Assembly: GCA_903904815.1 (NCBI GenBank)
Contig: CAIVDU010000023.1
Span: 1 to 64,000, forward strand
Direction: 5' to 3'
DNA: 64,000 nt
Origin: an uncultured Armatimonadota bacterium
Lineage (GTDB): Bacteria > Armatimonadota > Fimbriimonadia > Fimbriimonadales > Fimbriimonadaceae
A model generated the notes under the pieces. It saw only the letters and a list, made by a program, of their open reading frames with translations. It did no database searches and was not told the DNA's origin. The position numbers and the translations under genes are program-made. Positions 1-8,383 of the stretch are shown one piece after another. Numbering within the stretch: the stretch's first letter is position 1; each line of letters starts with the position of its first letter.

Positions 1-2195
1 AGAACAATAACGCCCTGCATTATACTGACAGCAACGGTCTGCCGACTGAAAAGGGGCTCCCTGGAGTTACGGGGCCGACGCCTCATAACATCTTTTTCCT
101 CCTGTTCAGCTTCAAATACAATTGAACAGGCCGGGTCAATGATCAGTTCAAGAAAAGCGATATGTGCAGGCAAAAGAACCAGCGGAAAGTGAAACAGTAC
201 CGGGATAAGCAACATACCCGCAATAGGAATATGAATCGCAAAAATATAGGCAATTGCTTTCCGGATATTATCGAAAATCCTGCGCCCCATCGAAACCGCT
301 GCCACAATCGATGAAAAATCATCATCAAGCAGCACCAGCGAAGCTGACTCTCTTGCCACGTCAGTTCCCCGGCCTCCCATAGCTATTCCAATGTTGGCTG
401 CTTTCAACGCCGGAGCATCATTTACCCCGTCGCCCGTCATGGCAACAATCTCTCCATTAGCCTTCAACGCCTTCACCAGACGCAACTTCTGCTCAGGAAC
501 AACCCTTGCAAAAATATTCACTTCATTGATCTTTTCCTTAAGCTCCAGATCCGTCATACTCTCGACTTCCGCACCTGTCAAAACCCTATCAGCACCGTTC
601 AGCCCTATCTGGCGGGCAATATTGCGAGCTGTGCCCGAATAATCCCCCGTAATCATGATCACACGAATCCCTGCACTATAGCATTCGGCAATAGCAGAAG
701 GCACTGCAGGGCGCACCGGATCAGCCAGACCAACAAGACCTATAAACTCAAAAACAAAATCATGCTGCTTATCCGGCAATATCGGTTTTTGGCTCAAGGC
801 CCTTGCCACACCCAGTACCCGTAACCCCTTTTCCGCCATTGCGCCGATATGAGTGGAGAGGCGCGCAATCTCATCAGCTTCACAATGACAAAGGTCAATA
901 ATTGCCTCAGGAGCGCCTTTGGCCGCAATGACATACTCTCCGCCATCTGATGATTTCCAGACGCGCGACAGAGAAAGCAGCTCTTTCGATAACGGATACT
1001 CATGCACAAGCGTCCAGTCATGATGCAGATGCTCACTCTCTCGGAGGTAGTCACTCCCGGTCTGCTTGATTGCCTGTTCCATGGGATCAAAAGGATCAAG
1101 CTGACTGGCAAGAATACTGTATTCGATAAGTTCATGAAAAACTTCAGGCAAAGAGCCTTGCAGATCCGGGCCAATAGCAACAGCTTCACTCCCTGCAAAC
1201 AGTCTACTGACCCTCATGCGGTTCATCGTCAGCGTACCCGTTTTGTCAACACAGAGAACGGTCGCCGACCCAAGCGTCTCAATCGCCGGCATACGTCGCG
1301 CCAGCACCTGTTTTTTTGACATGCGCCATGCCCCAAGGGCAAGAAAAATCATCAGAACAACAGGCAGCTCTTCAGGAAGAATCGCCATTGCAAGAGTAAT
1401 ACCGGCAAGTATGCCCTGCAAGATATCACTGCGTGCAAAGCTATACCATACAATCACCAGCACGCATAACGACAGCCCTGCAAAAGCCAGATGACGCACC
1501 CATCCCCTTGTTTCCTGCTGCAGCAACGTCTCTTCATGCTCAACAGACTGCAAAACCTTGCCGATTTTCCCTATTTCACTACTGACCCCTGTGGCAATAA
1601 CACGGGCAATCCCCTGCCCCTGCACAACAAGGGTACCGGAAAATATAAAGGGCAGATCATCACCGCCCGGATGCACCCCATTTCCTGCAGGCTCATCATC
1701 AGACTTTCTGACAGGCACAGATTCACCCGTCAATAACGATTCATCGACCGAAAGATTCAGGCAGGAGAGAAGCACTGCATCAGCAGGAACTCGATCACCC
1801 TCATTGACAATGACTATATCACCCTCTACCACATCCCGCCCAGCAATTCGCTTCTCTACGCCATCTCTTACCACAAGGGCTCTGGGACTTGAAAGATCCC
1901 TTAACGCTTCAAGCGCATTTTCTGTTTTACGCTCCTGATAGAGGGTAAGCCCCATAACAACAAACACAAAACCAAGAAGCATCAGCGCCTCCTGCACATC
2001 GCCAATCACCAGATAGACTGCTCCGCACGCAACCAGGAGAAGCAGCATCGGCTCACGCACCACCTCCCATGCTGTAACAAAAATGCTCCTTCCCCGGGCA
2101 GATGGCAATTCATTAAAGCCGTCAAATGCCAAACGTTCATCGGCTTCTCTTTCTGAAAGACCAGCAAATCCAACTGAAGTCAAGGCTTTTTTCAT
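1..2195 (-). CDS. Cation-translocating P-type ATPase (partial, C-terminus beyond window)
   Basis: Reading the minus strand from the ATG at 2193-2195 gives 731 uninterrupted residues that run off the left edge, so the C-terminal membrane part is missing (family members are about 850-920 residues). Motifs in order: TGES of the actuator domain near residue 156, PEELP in membrane helix 4 near 274, DKTGTLT with the phosphorylated Asp near 317, KGAPE in the nucleotide-binding domain, and MTGDGVNDAPALK in the P domain. The absence of CPC in helix 4 argues against a heavy-metal P1B pump and favours the Ca2+/H+/Mg2+-like P2/P3 group. The substrate cannot be fixed. No heavy-metal domain precedes the first helix. 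It is divergent from the Nramp gene. Base composition is lower in GC than right of 4 kb. Confidence 0.9.
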   Translation of the reverse strand, partial: MKKALTSVGFAGLSEREADERLAFDGFNELPSARGRSIFVTAWEVVREPMLLLLVACGAVYLVIGDVQEALMLLGFVFVVMGLTLYQERKTENALEALRDLSSPRALVVRDGVEKRIAGRDVVEGDIVIVNEGDRVPADAVLLSCLNLSVDESLLTGESVPVRKSDDEPAGNGVHPGGDDLPFIFSGTLVVQGQGIARVIATGVSSEIGKIGKVLQSVEHEETLLQQETRGWVRHLAFAGLSLCVLVIVWYSFARSDILQGILAGITLAMAILPEELPVVLMIFLALGAWRMSKKQVLARRMPAIETLGSATVLCVDKTGTLTMNRMRVSRLFAGSEAVAIGPDLQGSLPEVFHELIEYSILASQLDPFDPMEQAIKQTGSDYLRESEHLHHDWTLVHEYPLSKELLSLSRVWKSSDGGEYVIAAKGAPEAIIDLCHCEADEIARLSTHIGAMAEKGLRVLGVARALSQKPILPDKQHDFVFEFIGLVGLADPVRPAVPSAIAECYSAGIRVIMITGDYSGTARNIARQIGLNGADRVLTGAEVESMTDLELKEKINEVNIFARVVPEQKLRLVKALKANGEIVAMTGDGVNDAPALKAANIGIAMGGRGTDVARESASLVLLDDDFSSIVAAVSMGRRIFDNIRKAIAYIFAIHIPIAGMLLIPVLFHFPLVLLPAHIAFLELIIDPACSIVFEAEQEEKDVMRRRPRNSREPLFSRQTVAVSIMQGVIV

Positions 2196-2408
2196 GATCT
2201 GAACGTTTAAACAAACCAGACCTGTTATCCCTTAAAAATAAGCCGGCATAGTGAGCTTATCCATCTATTGCAATCTACAATACAGCGTAATCAATCTATA
2301 GTTTTTCAATAGTGTCACTAAGCTCAAATAATCGCCATCTGCGGATATAAAGAGTTCTTTTTTATCTGCCGCCTTGTATCCATCCTGTAAGTTGATTATT
2401 AATAAGCT
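2196..2408. promoter_or_regulatory. Divergent intergenic region between ATPase and Nramp genes
   Basis: This 213-bp AT-rich spacer separates two divergent metal-transport genes and must hold promoters for both. I see no strong Shine-Dalgarno sequence for either gene and no convincing -35/-10 pair, nor a riboswitch fold. The assignment as regulatory rests on gene layout only. Confidence 0.35.
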
Positions 2409-3671
2409 ATGAAGACAACCGTTAAAAAAGCTGGAGTCATCAAAAAGTTCTGGGGGGTCCTCGGACCGGGCCTGATTACTGGAGCAAGTGATGATGATCC
2501 TTCAGGAATAGCAACCTATACCCAGGCTGGTGCTGCCTTTGGTTCTCAGCTGCTCTGGAGCGCCATTGTCACCTACCCCTTAATGGTTTCTATCCAGGAA
2601 ATGAGTGCCCGTATCGGCTTGGTAACCAATCACGGACTCACCGGAACCATAAAAAAGTATTATCCAAAATTCTTTCTCTATGCCATTCTCTTCATCAGTT
2701 TCCCCTCGATAACCCTTAACATAGGAGCCGACATTGCCGGAATGGGTGCTGTAGGAAACCTGTTATTCCCCGCTATTCCCGCATTTTCATTCTCAATACT
2801 CTTCACGCTGCTTATTCTTTACAGCGTCATTTTCTGGTCATACCACAAAATAGCCATGATCCTCAAATGGCTCTGCATCAGCCTAATAAGCTACATAATC
2901 ATACCCTTTCTTATCGGTGTCGACTGGCTTCAAGTCCTCAAAGACACCGTTGTGCCCAGCTTCACACCCAGCAAGGCATACTTCATAACGCTGGTCGGCA
3001 TTCTCGGCACAACAATTTCGCCTTATCTGTTTTTCTGGCAGGCCTCAATGGAAGTTGAAGAACGTCAAGAAAAGCACCTCTTTGTCGGCAAAAAAATTAT
3101 TGCCGATATGGAAGCCGATGTCAAAGGAGGAATGCTCTTTACCAATGTTGTTTTCTACTTTATAATCTTAGCCGCCGGAACGGTACTCTTCAATGCCGGT
3201 ATCCATTCCATCAATACGGTGGAAGAAGCTGCCCGTGCACTGCGGCCGCTTGCAGGAGATCAGGCATATCTCTTATTTGCACTGGGAGTTATCGGTACAG
3301 GATTTCTTGCAATTCCGGTTCTTGGAGGAGCATTAAGCTATATGATGGCCGAAACGTTCGGCTGGAAAGAAGGTCTGGACAAAAAGTATAATGAGGCGCC
3401 CGGATTTTACATAACAATGGCCCTCTCACTCGTCATCGGCCTACTTATTCACTTCATAGGAATAAGTCCTGTTCAGGCATTGATCTATACTGCAGTGCTT
3501 TATGGAGTAACCGCGCCGGTACTGATTGCACTCATTCTGCATATCTGCAACAACAAAAAAATAATGGGGCGCTATACCAATAATTTCTGGTCTAATTTTT
3601 TTGGCATAGCCACCTTTCTTCTCATGACGATATCCTCTTTCTTCCTGCTATGGTATAGTCTCGGCAACTGA
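2409..3671 (+). CDS. Nramp-related divalent metal transporter
   Basis: A 420-residue integral membrane protein with about 11 hydrophobic helices and the Nramp (SLC11) layout. Helix 1 reads GASDDDPSGIATYTQAGA, where classical Nramps have DPGN. The helix 6 segment reads TTISPYLFFWQAS, where classical Nramps have the metal-binding Met-Pro-His, so the Met is replaced by Ser and the His by Tyr. The methionine favours transition metals in classical Mn2+/Fe2+ importers, so its loss suggests another substrate, possibly Mg2+ as in described Nramp-related magnesium transporters; this is inference. Divergent from the P-type ATPase; probably both serve metal homeostasis. Composition matches the left-end segment. 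Confidence 0.88.
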   Translation: MKTTVKKAGVIKKFWGVLGPGLITGASDDDPSGIATYTQAGAAFGSQLLWSAIVTYPLMVSIQEMSARIGLVTNHGLTGTIKKYYPKFFLYAILFISFPSITLNIGADIAGMGAVGNLLFPAIPAFSFSILFTLLILYSVIFWSYHKIAMILKWLCISLISYIIIPFLIGVDWLQVLKDTVVPSFTPSKAYFITLVGILGTTISPYLFFWQASMEVEERQEKHLFVGKKIIADMEADVKGGMLFTNVVFYFIILAAGTVLFNAGIHSINTVEEAARALRPLAGDQAYLLFALGVIGTGFLAIPVLGGALSYMMAETFGWKEGLDKKYNEAPGFYITMALSLVIGLLIHFIGISPVQALIYTAVLYGVTAPVLIALILHICNNKKIMGRYTNNFWSNFFGIATFLLMTISSFFLLWYSLGN

Positions 3672-3705
3672 CTCATGCTGAACAAAGGGCCGCATGAAGA
3701 AAACG

Positions 3706-3740
3706 GAAAAAGGCGACCACGGAACTAACCGTAATCGCCT
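3706..3740 (-). terminator. Rho-independent terminator of tRNA-Pro
   Basis: On the minus strand, AGGCGA pairs with TCGCCT and an inner ACGG pairs with CCGT around the loop TTAGTT, followed directly by a T5 tract. It lies 6 bp downstream of the tRNA 3' end and also sits 35 bp after the convergent Nramp stop codon. Confidence 0.8.
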
Positions 3741-3746
3741 CTGGAG

Positions 3747-3820
3747 TCGGGGTGGCGGGATTCGAACCCACGACCTCTGCGTCCCGAACGCAGCGCTCTA
3801 CCAAGCTGAGCCACATCCCG
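3747..3820 (-). tRNA. tRNA-Pro (anticodon CGG), one acceptor mismatch
   Basis: The minus strand folds into a full cloverleaf of 74 nt without an encoded CCA: D stem GCTC/GAGC, anticodon stem CTGCG/CGCAG with loop TTCGGGA (anticodon CGG, Pro), and T arm GTGGG-TTCGAAT-CCCGC (one T-G pair). The acceptor strands CGGGATG and CACCCCG pair at six of seven positions; position 5-68 is an A-C mismatch. Normal genes have either A-T or G-C there. Both halves look intact but appear to come from two different parental tRNA genes, which fits the composition change across this locus. Confidence 0.92.
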
Positions 3821-3975
3821 AATATGAGGTTTGATAATACCAGATCCGTTTTTCGTGATCTAAGCCCGCGCTTTCCCGTTTAAGGCACGGCAATTTAAGC
3901 GAATCCGCTTACTAGTAAAAAGTCCCTTGTATTTTGATTATCTGTTTCGTAATTTTGTCCGGTATGATGTTTCGC

Positions 3976-4932
3976 ATGAAAGTTAAAACAACTTTACTTA
4001 AACTCTTGGCATTCAGTGTGATCTCTGCAGGAGCTAGTTCTGCCATGGCGTTCGAGCAAGACACCCACTTTCAGGTCACGTATATCATCTGCCGAACGGC
4101 TGGGTTTACGGCGGCGGAGTCTTTGCTGATTGCAGCGGCCGACCAGGGAATGGACGACTCTAGCGGTACGGTCGCCAACGGCGGGGTGGGCGGAATCATC
4201 CCCAATGTCAAAGAAGAGTGGCTATGGCACGCGCTCGACAAGGGCGGCGACATGAGAGCGATTGGGGTCGTCCAACGCAAGGATCGGATATTCACGGCGG
4301 CCGAAAACGCGCCAGGAAAACCACTGTATCTGCTGGGCGTATTCTTCCATTACCAGCAAGATACTTGGGCGCACCGCCATCACTACGACGGACAGTTCCA
4401 CAGCTACGACCGGTATACGACATACAACACGCCGTTTGGGCATGCTCCTGCCGGGCATCAACCTGACCGACCGCCTTTCGATCCGGGTACGGCCATCATG
4501 AACATCGAGGATGGCCTCAAGTATGCGAAGCGATACCTCACCGAGGTCCTTCACCGAGCGCCACGTGGCTTCATCGCCAACTACCAGCCAGTCGGTCCAG
4601 GCTCGCTTCAGCCTAATTGGGCCCCGGGCGGCCCCTACTACCACCAGGCGAAGGAGGACGGTGGCGCAGGCTCGCCGAGGAGATTCTTCACGGATCTCAT
4701 CCGAGCCCAAATCAACGCGTACAAGAGCTCAAGCGATCCTCTGTATTATTTCCGCCACACGGCAGATGAAGCAGATCTGAACGCGACATCAAGGAATCTG
4801 CAGGGCGTTTGCAACCAGTATGCGAGCTTCATTGGGGACACGATTACGATTCCCACGATTGCCCAAAAGAACAGCCAGGGCTTCCTCAACATGACCACGG
4901 CTCAACTGCTGAACGCGGGATTGCCGGACTAA
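3976..4932 (+). CDS. Secreted DUF6765-like protein (zinc phospholipase C-like fold)
   Basis: The protein has 318 residues from the ATG at 3976. I prefer this start to an upstream in-frame start at 3934 because it begins a clean signal peptide: basic MKVK, a hydrophobic stretch, and a likely cut after ASSAMA. The mature part starts FEQDTHF and contains WHALDKGG, then GVFFHYQQDTWAHRHH. This His/Asp-rich pattern is like that of DUF6765 and S1-P1/zinc phospholipase C-like proteins that bind metal. It is probably periplasmic or extracellular; substrate unknown. First gene right of the composition break, though its first codons are still AT-rich. Family call is from motif memory. Confidence 0.7.
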   Translation: MKVKTTLLKLLAFSVISAGASSAMAFEQDTHFQVTYIICRTAGFTAAESLLIAAADQGMDDSSGTVANGGVGGIIPNVKEEWLWHALDKGGDMRAIGVVQRKDRIFTAAENAPGKPLYLLGVFFHYQQDTWAHRHHYDGQFHSYDRYTTYNTPFGHAPAGHQPDRPPFDPGTAIMNIEDGLKYAKRYLTEVLHRAPRGFIANYQPVGPGSLQPNWAPGGPYYHQAKEDGGAGSPRRFFTDLIRAQINAYKSSSDPLYYFRHTADEADLNATSRNLQGVCNQYASFIGDTITIPTIAQKNSQGFLNMTTAQLLNAGLPD

Positions 4933-5001
4933 ATTCGTAGCCGTTCATGAGCCTGCCCTGCGAACCGGCTTTCCGAATCGCCGCAACCAGGGTAGGCCGA
5001 A

Positions 5002-5439
5002 CTACGCCTTTCGGCGATAAGTTTCGGTTTGGGTTTCGACCCTGCGAGTGAGCGTTTTCCGGTCTGGGCTCACCGAGATCGGCGATGGGCTAAACGTGAT
5101 CGACATGGAAAATCCCGATCCTTGGGGCCCAGTTTCGGGTTTAGGATTATCCGGGAGGATCATGATGGTCTGCCCCTTCAATTTCCAACTGCCTTCCAGA
5201 GGAACCGAGAATTGGGCGAAAAATCGGTGATTTGGCTTGAACTGGATCGAATAGGAGGCTAGCAGGTCTTTACGGTCGATTGGGGGGTGATTCTTGTCGG
5301 TGCTCGACGAGTCGACGATCTTTATTGCTTCCCAGGTTCCGATCACCTGCTTGTCCGTAAGCTTTTCGGCGGTGTGGGCGACCGAAACAATCATCGCGGA
5401 ACCGAGGAGCAGGGAGAATCCTTTCACGGCGAATATCAT
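5002..5439 (-). CDS. Small secreted lipocalin-like hypothetical protein
   Basis: A 145-residue protein with an N-terminal signal peptide (MIFAVKGFSLLLGSAMIVSVAHTA) followed by a beta-rich stretch. The opening IGTWEAIKIVD and the later FSVPLEGSWKLKGQTI are typical of lipocalin-like or YD-like calyx domains, which start with a G-x-W motif. No catalytic residues are apparent. Convergent with the gene ending at 4932, with 69 bp between them and no clear terminator. Function unknown; likely a periplasmic or secreted binding protein. Confidence 0.6.
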   Translation of the reverse strand: MIFAVKGFSLLLGSAMIVSVAHTAEKLTDKQVIGTWEAIKIVDSSSTDKNHPPIDRKDLLASYSIQFKPNHRFFAQFSVPLEGSWKLKGQTIMILPDNPKPETGPQGSGFSMSITFSPSPISVSPDRKTLTRRVETQTETYRRKA

Positions 5440-5668
5440 ACGATACGAGCGCAGATAAGACGAAGGGGACTAGGACTTATTTGGCGTCACTGGAGTCATG
5501 GATGACATCCCTGTGGACGTCCGGGGCCCCATCCGTGCAGTCTCGAATATCGTTTCGATTGCGCCGCTGGCTTAATTCTGGGTTGCTGGTGGCCGAAAGT
5601 GCGCTTAAGGACAAACGCTCTCCGGTTGGGATGGCCTGTGAACAGTTGGTCTCGTACACTGATAGCCA
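5440..5668. other. Intergenic region upstream of the MoeB-like gene
   Basis: This 229-bp divergent spacer must carry promoters for the lipocalin-like gene and the MoeB-like gene. I looked for a molybdenum-cofactor riboswitch because of the downstream genes and did not recognise one. Open frames crossing it on both strands have no ribosome site or recognisable product. Confidence 0.3.
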
Positions 5669-6802
5669 ATGAGTCACGGTCTTTCTCGCGAGGAGTTGTT
5701 GCGGTACAGTCGGCACCTGATCTTGCCGGAGGTCGGGCTGATTGGTCAGCAGAAGCTGAAGGCGGCCAAGGTTTTGTTGGTGGGCGCCGGTGGGTTGGGA
5801 TCTCCTACGGCGATGTACTTGGCGGCCTGCGGGATCGGCGTCATCGGGATTGTCGACTTTGATCAGGTCGACCTCACGAACCTCCATCGACAGATCATTC
5901 ACGGCACCTCGGATGTTGGGCGTAGCAAGATCGATTCAGCGGCTGACGCGATTCGCGACATCAACCCCAATGTCGAGGTCGTGAAGCATGAAACCCTTTT
6001 GAGTAGCCAGAACGCGTTAGGGATCCTTAGTGACTACGACCTGGTTATCGACGGAACAGACAACTTCCCCACTCGGTACTTGGTCAACGATGCCTGTGTC
6101 CTCTCGGGCAAGCTGAACGTGTATGGCTCGATCTTTCGGTTCGAGGGACAAGCGACGGTATTTTGCTCGCCGGAAGGTCCGTGCTATCGATGTTTGTATC
6201 CTGAGCCCCCACCCCCGGGGATGGTTCCCAGTTGCGCCGAGGCGGGGGTGCTTGGCGTGCTCCCGGGTGTGATCGGTCTCATTCAGGCTACTGAGGCGGT
6301 GAAGCTGATTTTAGGGGCCGGCGAATCGCTGATCGGAAGGTTGATGCTATACGACGCTCTGAGCATGAGATTTCGGGAAGTTCGCATTCGGCGAGATCCA
6401 GATTGCCCGATTTGTGGCGAGAATCCGACCATCAAGGAACTGATCGACTACGACCAGTTCTGCGGCTTGCCGGTCAAGGGAGAGCAGCCGACGGAAATTC
6501 AGGAAATAGAAGCGAGCGAATTGAAGGCGATGATGGACCGACGCGACCGATTTACGCTCGTGGACGTCCGAGAGCCCGATGAGTTCGCAATCTGTCGCAT
6601 TCCGGGTTCCATTCTGATCCCTTTGGGTCAACTCGAAGCGAGGCTCGGCGAAGTAGATAACTCTCTGCCCATCGTCGTTCATTGCCAGTCGGGTGGGCGA
6701 AGCGCCAAAGCTTGCGCGACGCTAAAATCTCGCGGCTTTCACTATGTGGTGAATCTCAGAGGCGGCATGAACGAATGGTTGAAGCAGGGCGAACCAACCT
6801 AG
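5669..6802 (+). CDS. moeZ: Sulfur-carrier adenylyltransferase/sulfurtransferase (MoeB/MoeZ type, ThiF plus rhodanese)
   Basis: 377 residues. An N-terminal E1-like ThiF/MoeB domain carries the nucleotide loop GAGGLG (39-44), DGTDN (128-132) and two zinc-binding CxxC pairs (C172/C175 and C246/C249), with the activating Cys near 189 in SCAEAGV. A C-terminal rhodanese domain holds the persulfide Cys339 in HCQSGGRS. Such fused enzymes adenylate the C-terminal glycine of a MoaD/ThiS-type carrier and convert it to thiocarboxylate for molybdopterin, thiamine or cysteine synthesis. It ends convergently with a 4-bp overlap on a MoaD-like carrier gene, its likely partner. moeZ is used by architecture; the pathway served is not certain. 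Confidence 0.88.
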   Translation: MSHGLSREELLRYSRHLILPEVGLIGQQKLKAAKVLLVGAGGLGSPTAMYLAACGIGVIGIVDFDQVDLTNLHRQIIHGTSDVGRSKIDSAADAIRDINPNVEVVKHETLLSSQNALGILSDYDLVIDGTDNFPTRYLVNDACVLSGKLNVYGSIFRFEGQATVFCSPEGPCYRCLYPEPPPPGMVPSCAEAGVLGVLPGVIGLIQATEAVKLILGAGESLIGRLMLYDALSMRFREVRIRRDPDCPICGENPTIKELIDYDQFCGLPVKGEQPTEIQEIEASELKAMMDRRDRFTLVDVREPDEFAICRIPGSILIPLGQLEARLGEVDNSLPIVVHCQSGGRSAKACATLKSRGFHYVVNLRGGMNEWLKQGEPT

Positions 6803-7095
6803 CCACCGGCGATAGCGCCGACCACCATCAGTGGTTCTCGTCCATTCGCAATCGTCTCGGGGAGGGCGATTTCCGGTGGTTCGAGAGAAATATCTTCTCC
6901 GGCGGCAAAGAACCTTAGAAAAGGGCGGCGCTTGTGAGTCCCGTGATCGCGAATCGTCCCCTTGAGCACTGGATAAGCGGCCTCGAGAGCGTCGAGAATC
7001 GACGCGACGCTCACGGGGGCAACGACTTCCAGCTGGACTTCCTGTCCGACTTGGGCCAGGTTCCGAAGGTGATGAGGAAGGGTGATTCGAACCAT
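6799..7095 (-). CDS. MoaD/ThiS-family sulfur-carrier protein
   Basis: A 98-residue ubiquitin-fold protein (VRITLPHHLRNLAQ start) ending in Gly-Gly (VVGAIAGG), the tail that is adenylated and thiocarboxylated. The length and the SVASILDALEAAYP helix match MoaD-type carriers. It lies 8 bp downstream of the BNR-propeller gene on the same strand, so these two are probably co-transcribed, and overlaps the convergent MoeB/rhodanese gene by 4 bp. Whether it serves molybdopterin, cysteine or another sulfur route is open. Confidence 0.85.
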   Translation of the reverse strand: MVRITLPHHLRNLAQVGQEVQLEVVAPVSVASILDALEAAYPVLKGTIRDHGTHKRRPFLRFFAAGEDISLEPPEIALPETIANGREPLMVVGAIAGG

Positions 7096-7103
7096 GCGGG
7101 GGC

Positions 7104-8270
7104 TTATTTGAGAGTCTGGACTTCGACTGAAAGCACCGATGGGAAGTGCTCACCAATTGCGGTCCAGTGATCTCCTCCATCCGGTGAGACGTAAACTTGC
7201 CCTCCGGTCGTTCCGAAATAGACTCCACAATCATCGAGAGTGTCGACGGCCATTGCGTCTCGGAGGACGTTTACGTAGCAGTCTTGCTGGGGGAGGCCAT
7301 TCGAGAGCGGTTCCCAGTCGTTTCCACCCGACTTGCTGCGATAAACGCGGAGTTTGCCGTCGGGCACGTAGTGCTCCGAATCGCTCTTGATCGGAACCAC
7401 GTAAACGGTTTCTGGGTCGTGGGCGTGTACATCTATGGGGAATCCGAAGTCACTTGGAAGGTTGTCGCTGACTTCGTACCAGTTATCGCCAGCATCATCG
7501 CTTCGCATCACGTCCCAGTGCTTTTGCATGTAGAGCGTGTTCGGGCGGCCAGCATGTTGCGCGATTCGATGGACGCAATGGCCCACTTCCGCTTCCGGGT
7601 TCGGCATAAATCCCGAAACGAGGCCCTTGTTAGTCGGCTTCCAGGTGACGCCTCCGTCATCCGACCGAAAGCATCCAGCGGCGGAGATCGCCACCCAAAT
7701 TCGCTGATGGTTGGTGGGGTCCACGACGATCGTGTGCAGGCACATACCGCCCGCGCCGGGCTGCCAATCTTGCCCAGTCGTGTGCTGTCTCAACCCAGCC
7801 AGTTCGGACCAGGTGGCTCCGCCATCTTTGCTTTGAAATAGGGCCGCGTCTTCCACGCCAGCGAGGACGACATTTGGGTCGGATAGCGATGGCTCAAGAT
7901 GCCAAACTCGCTTGAATTCCCAAGGATGGGGAGTGCCATCGTACCAACGATGGGTGCCAGCGACACCTTCGTAAACGAACTTGTTGCTCTCGCCTTGAGG
8001 GAAGCCATGAGGAGATTTCAGTTCCGAAGGGGAACTGCCAGGAGGTGACCAAGTTTTGCCGCCGTCGTCGGATCGTTGAACGATCTGCCCGAACCAACCG
8101 CTGGACTGAGAAGCGAAAATCCGATTTGGGTCAACGGTCGAACCCTTGACGTGGTAGATCTCCCAGCCGCCAAAGAACGGGCCCTCAATGTTCCAGTCCT
8201 TTCGACTCGCGTCCGCGGTGCATACGAAAGCACCCTTCTTCGTTCCAACCAGCACTCTGACTTGACTCAT
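7104..8270 (-). CDS. BNR/sortilin-type beta-propeller protein (exo-alpha-sialidase-like)
   Basis: 388 residues with repeated Asp-box motifs of the S-x-D-x-G-x-T-W type: [55 protein letters not shown] and [11 protein letters not shown]. These mark the turns of a six- or seven-bladed propeller. No signal peptide is visible (start [15 protein letters not shown]), so it is probably cytoplasmic. Similar proteins are often annotated as glycosyl hydrolase BNR or exo-alpha-sialidase, without evidence of sialidase activity. Upstream of and co-directional with the MoaD-like carrier, which suggests a functional link not yet understood. Confidence 0.8.
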   Translation of the reverse strand: MSQVRVLVGTKKGAFVCTADASRKDWNIEGPFFGGWEIYHVKGSTVDPNRIFASQSSGWFGQIVQRSDDGGKTWSPPGSSPSELKSPHGFPQGESNKFVYEGVAGTHRWYDGTPHPWEFKRVWHLEPSLSDPNVVLAGVEDAALFQSKDGGATWSELAGLRQHTTGQDWQPGAGGMCLHTIVVDPTNHQRIWVAISAAGCFRSDDGGVTWKPTNKGLVSGFMPNPEAEVGHCVHRIAQHAGRPNTLYMQKHWDVMRSDDAGDNWYEVSDNLPSDFGFPIDVHAHDPETVYVVPIKSDSEHYVPDGKLRVYRSKSGGNDWEPLSNGLPQQDCYVNVLRDAMAVDTLDDCGVYFGTTGGQVYVSPDGGDHWTAIGEHFPSVLSVEVQTLK

Positions 8271-8383
8271 ACGATCATCCTCCGCGACGACACTTTGGCC
8301 GGGAATCTTACCTGCATGATCCCGGCAATCTCTTCGATATCGCGTTCATTTTATCAGGGTAACCAGTAGGCTATGAGATAGAC

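Noticed and set aside
3821-3975. Integrase-linked attachment site next to the tRNA
   Set aside because: A tRNA at a composition break suggests an island, but I find no integrase, no direct repeat of the tRNA end and no IS element in the window.
5477-5902. Overlapping open frames upstream of and inside the MoeB-like gene
   Set aside because: They cross the promoter region and the start of a well-supported gene; product has no motif.
7197-7841. 214-codon open frame on the plus strand
   Set aside because: Antisense to the BNR propeller gene, which has clear Asp-box repeats.
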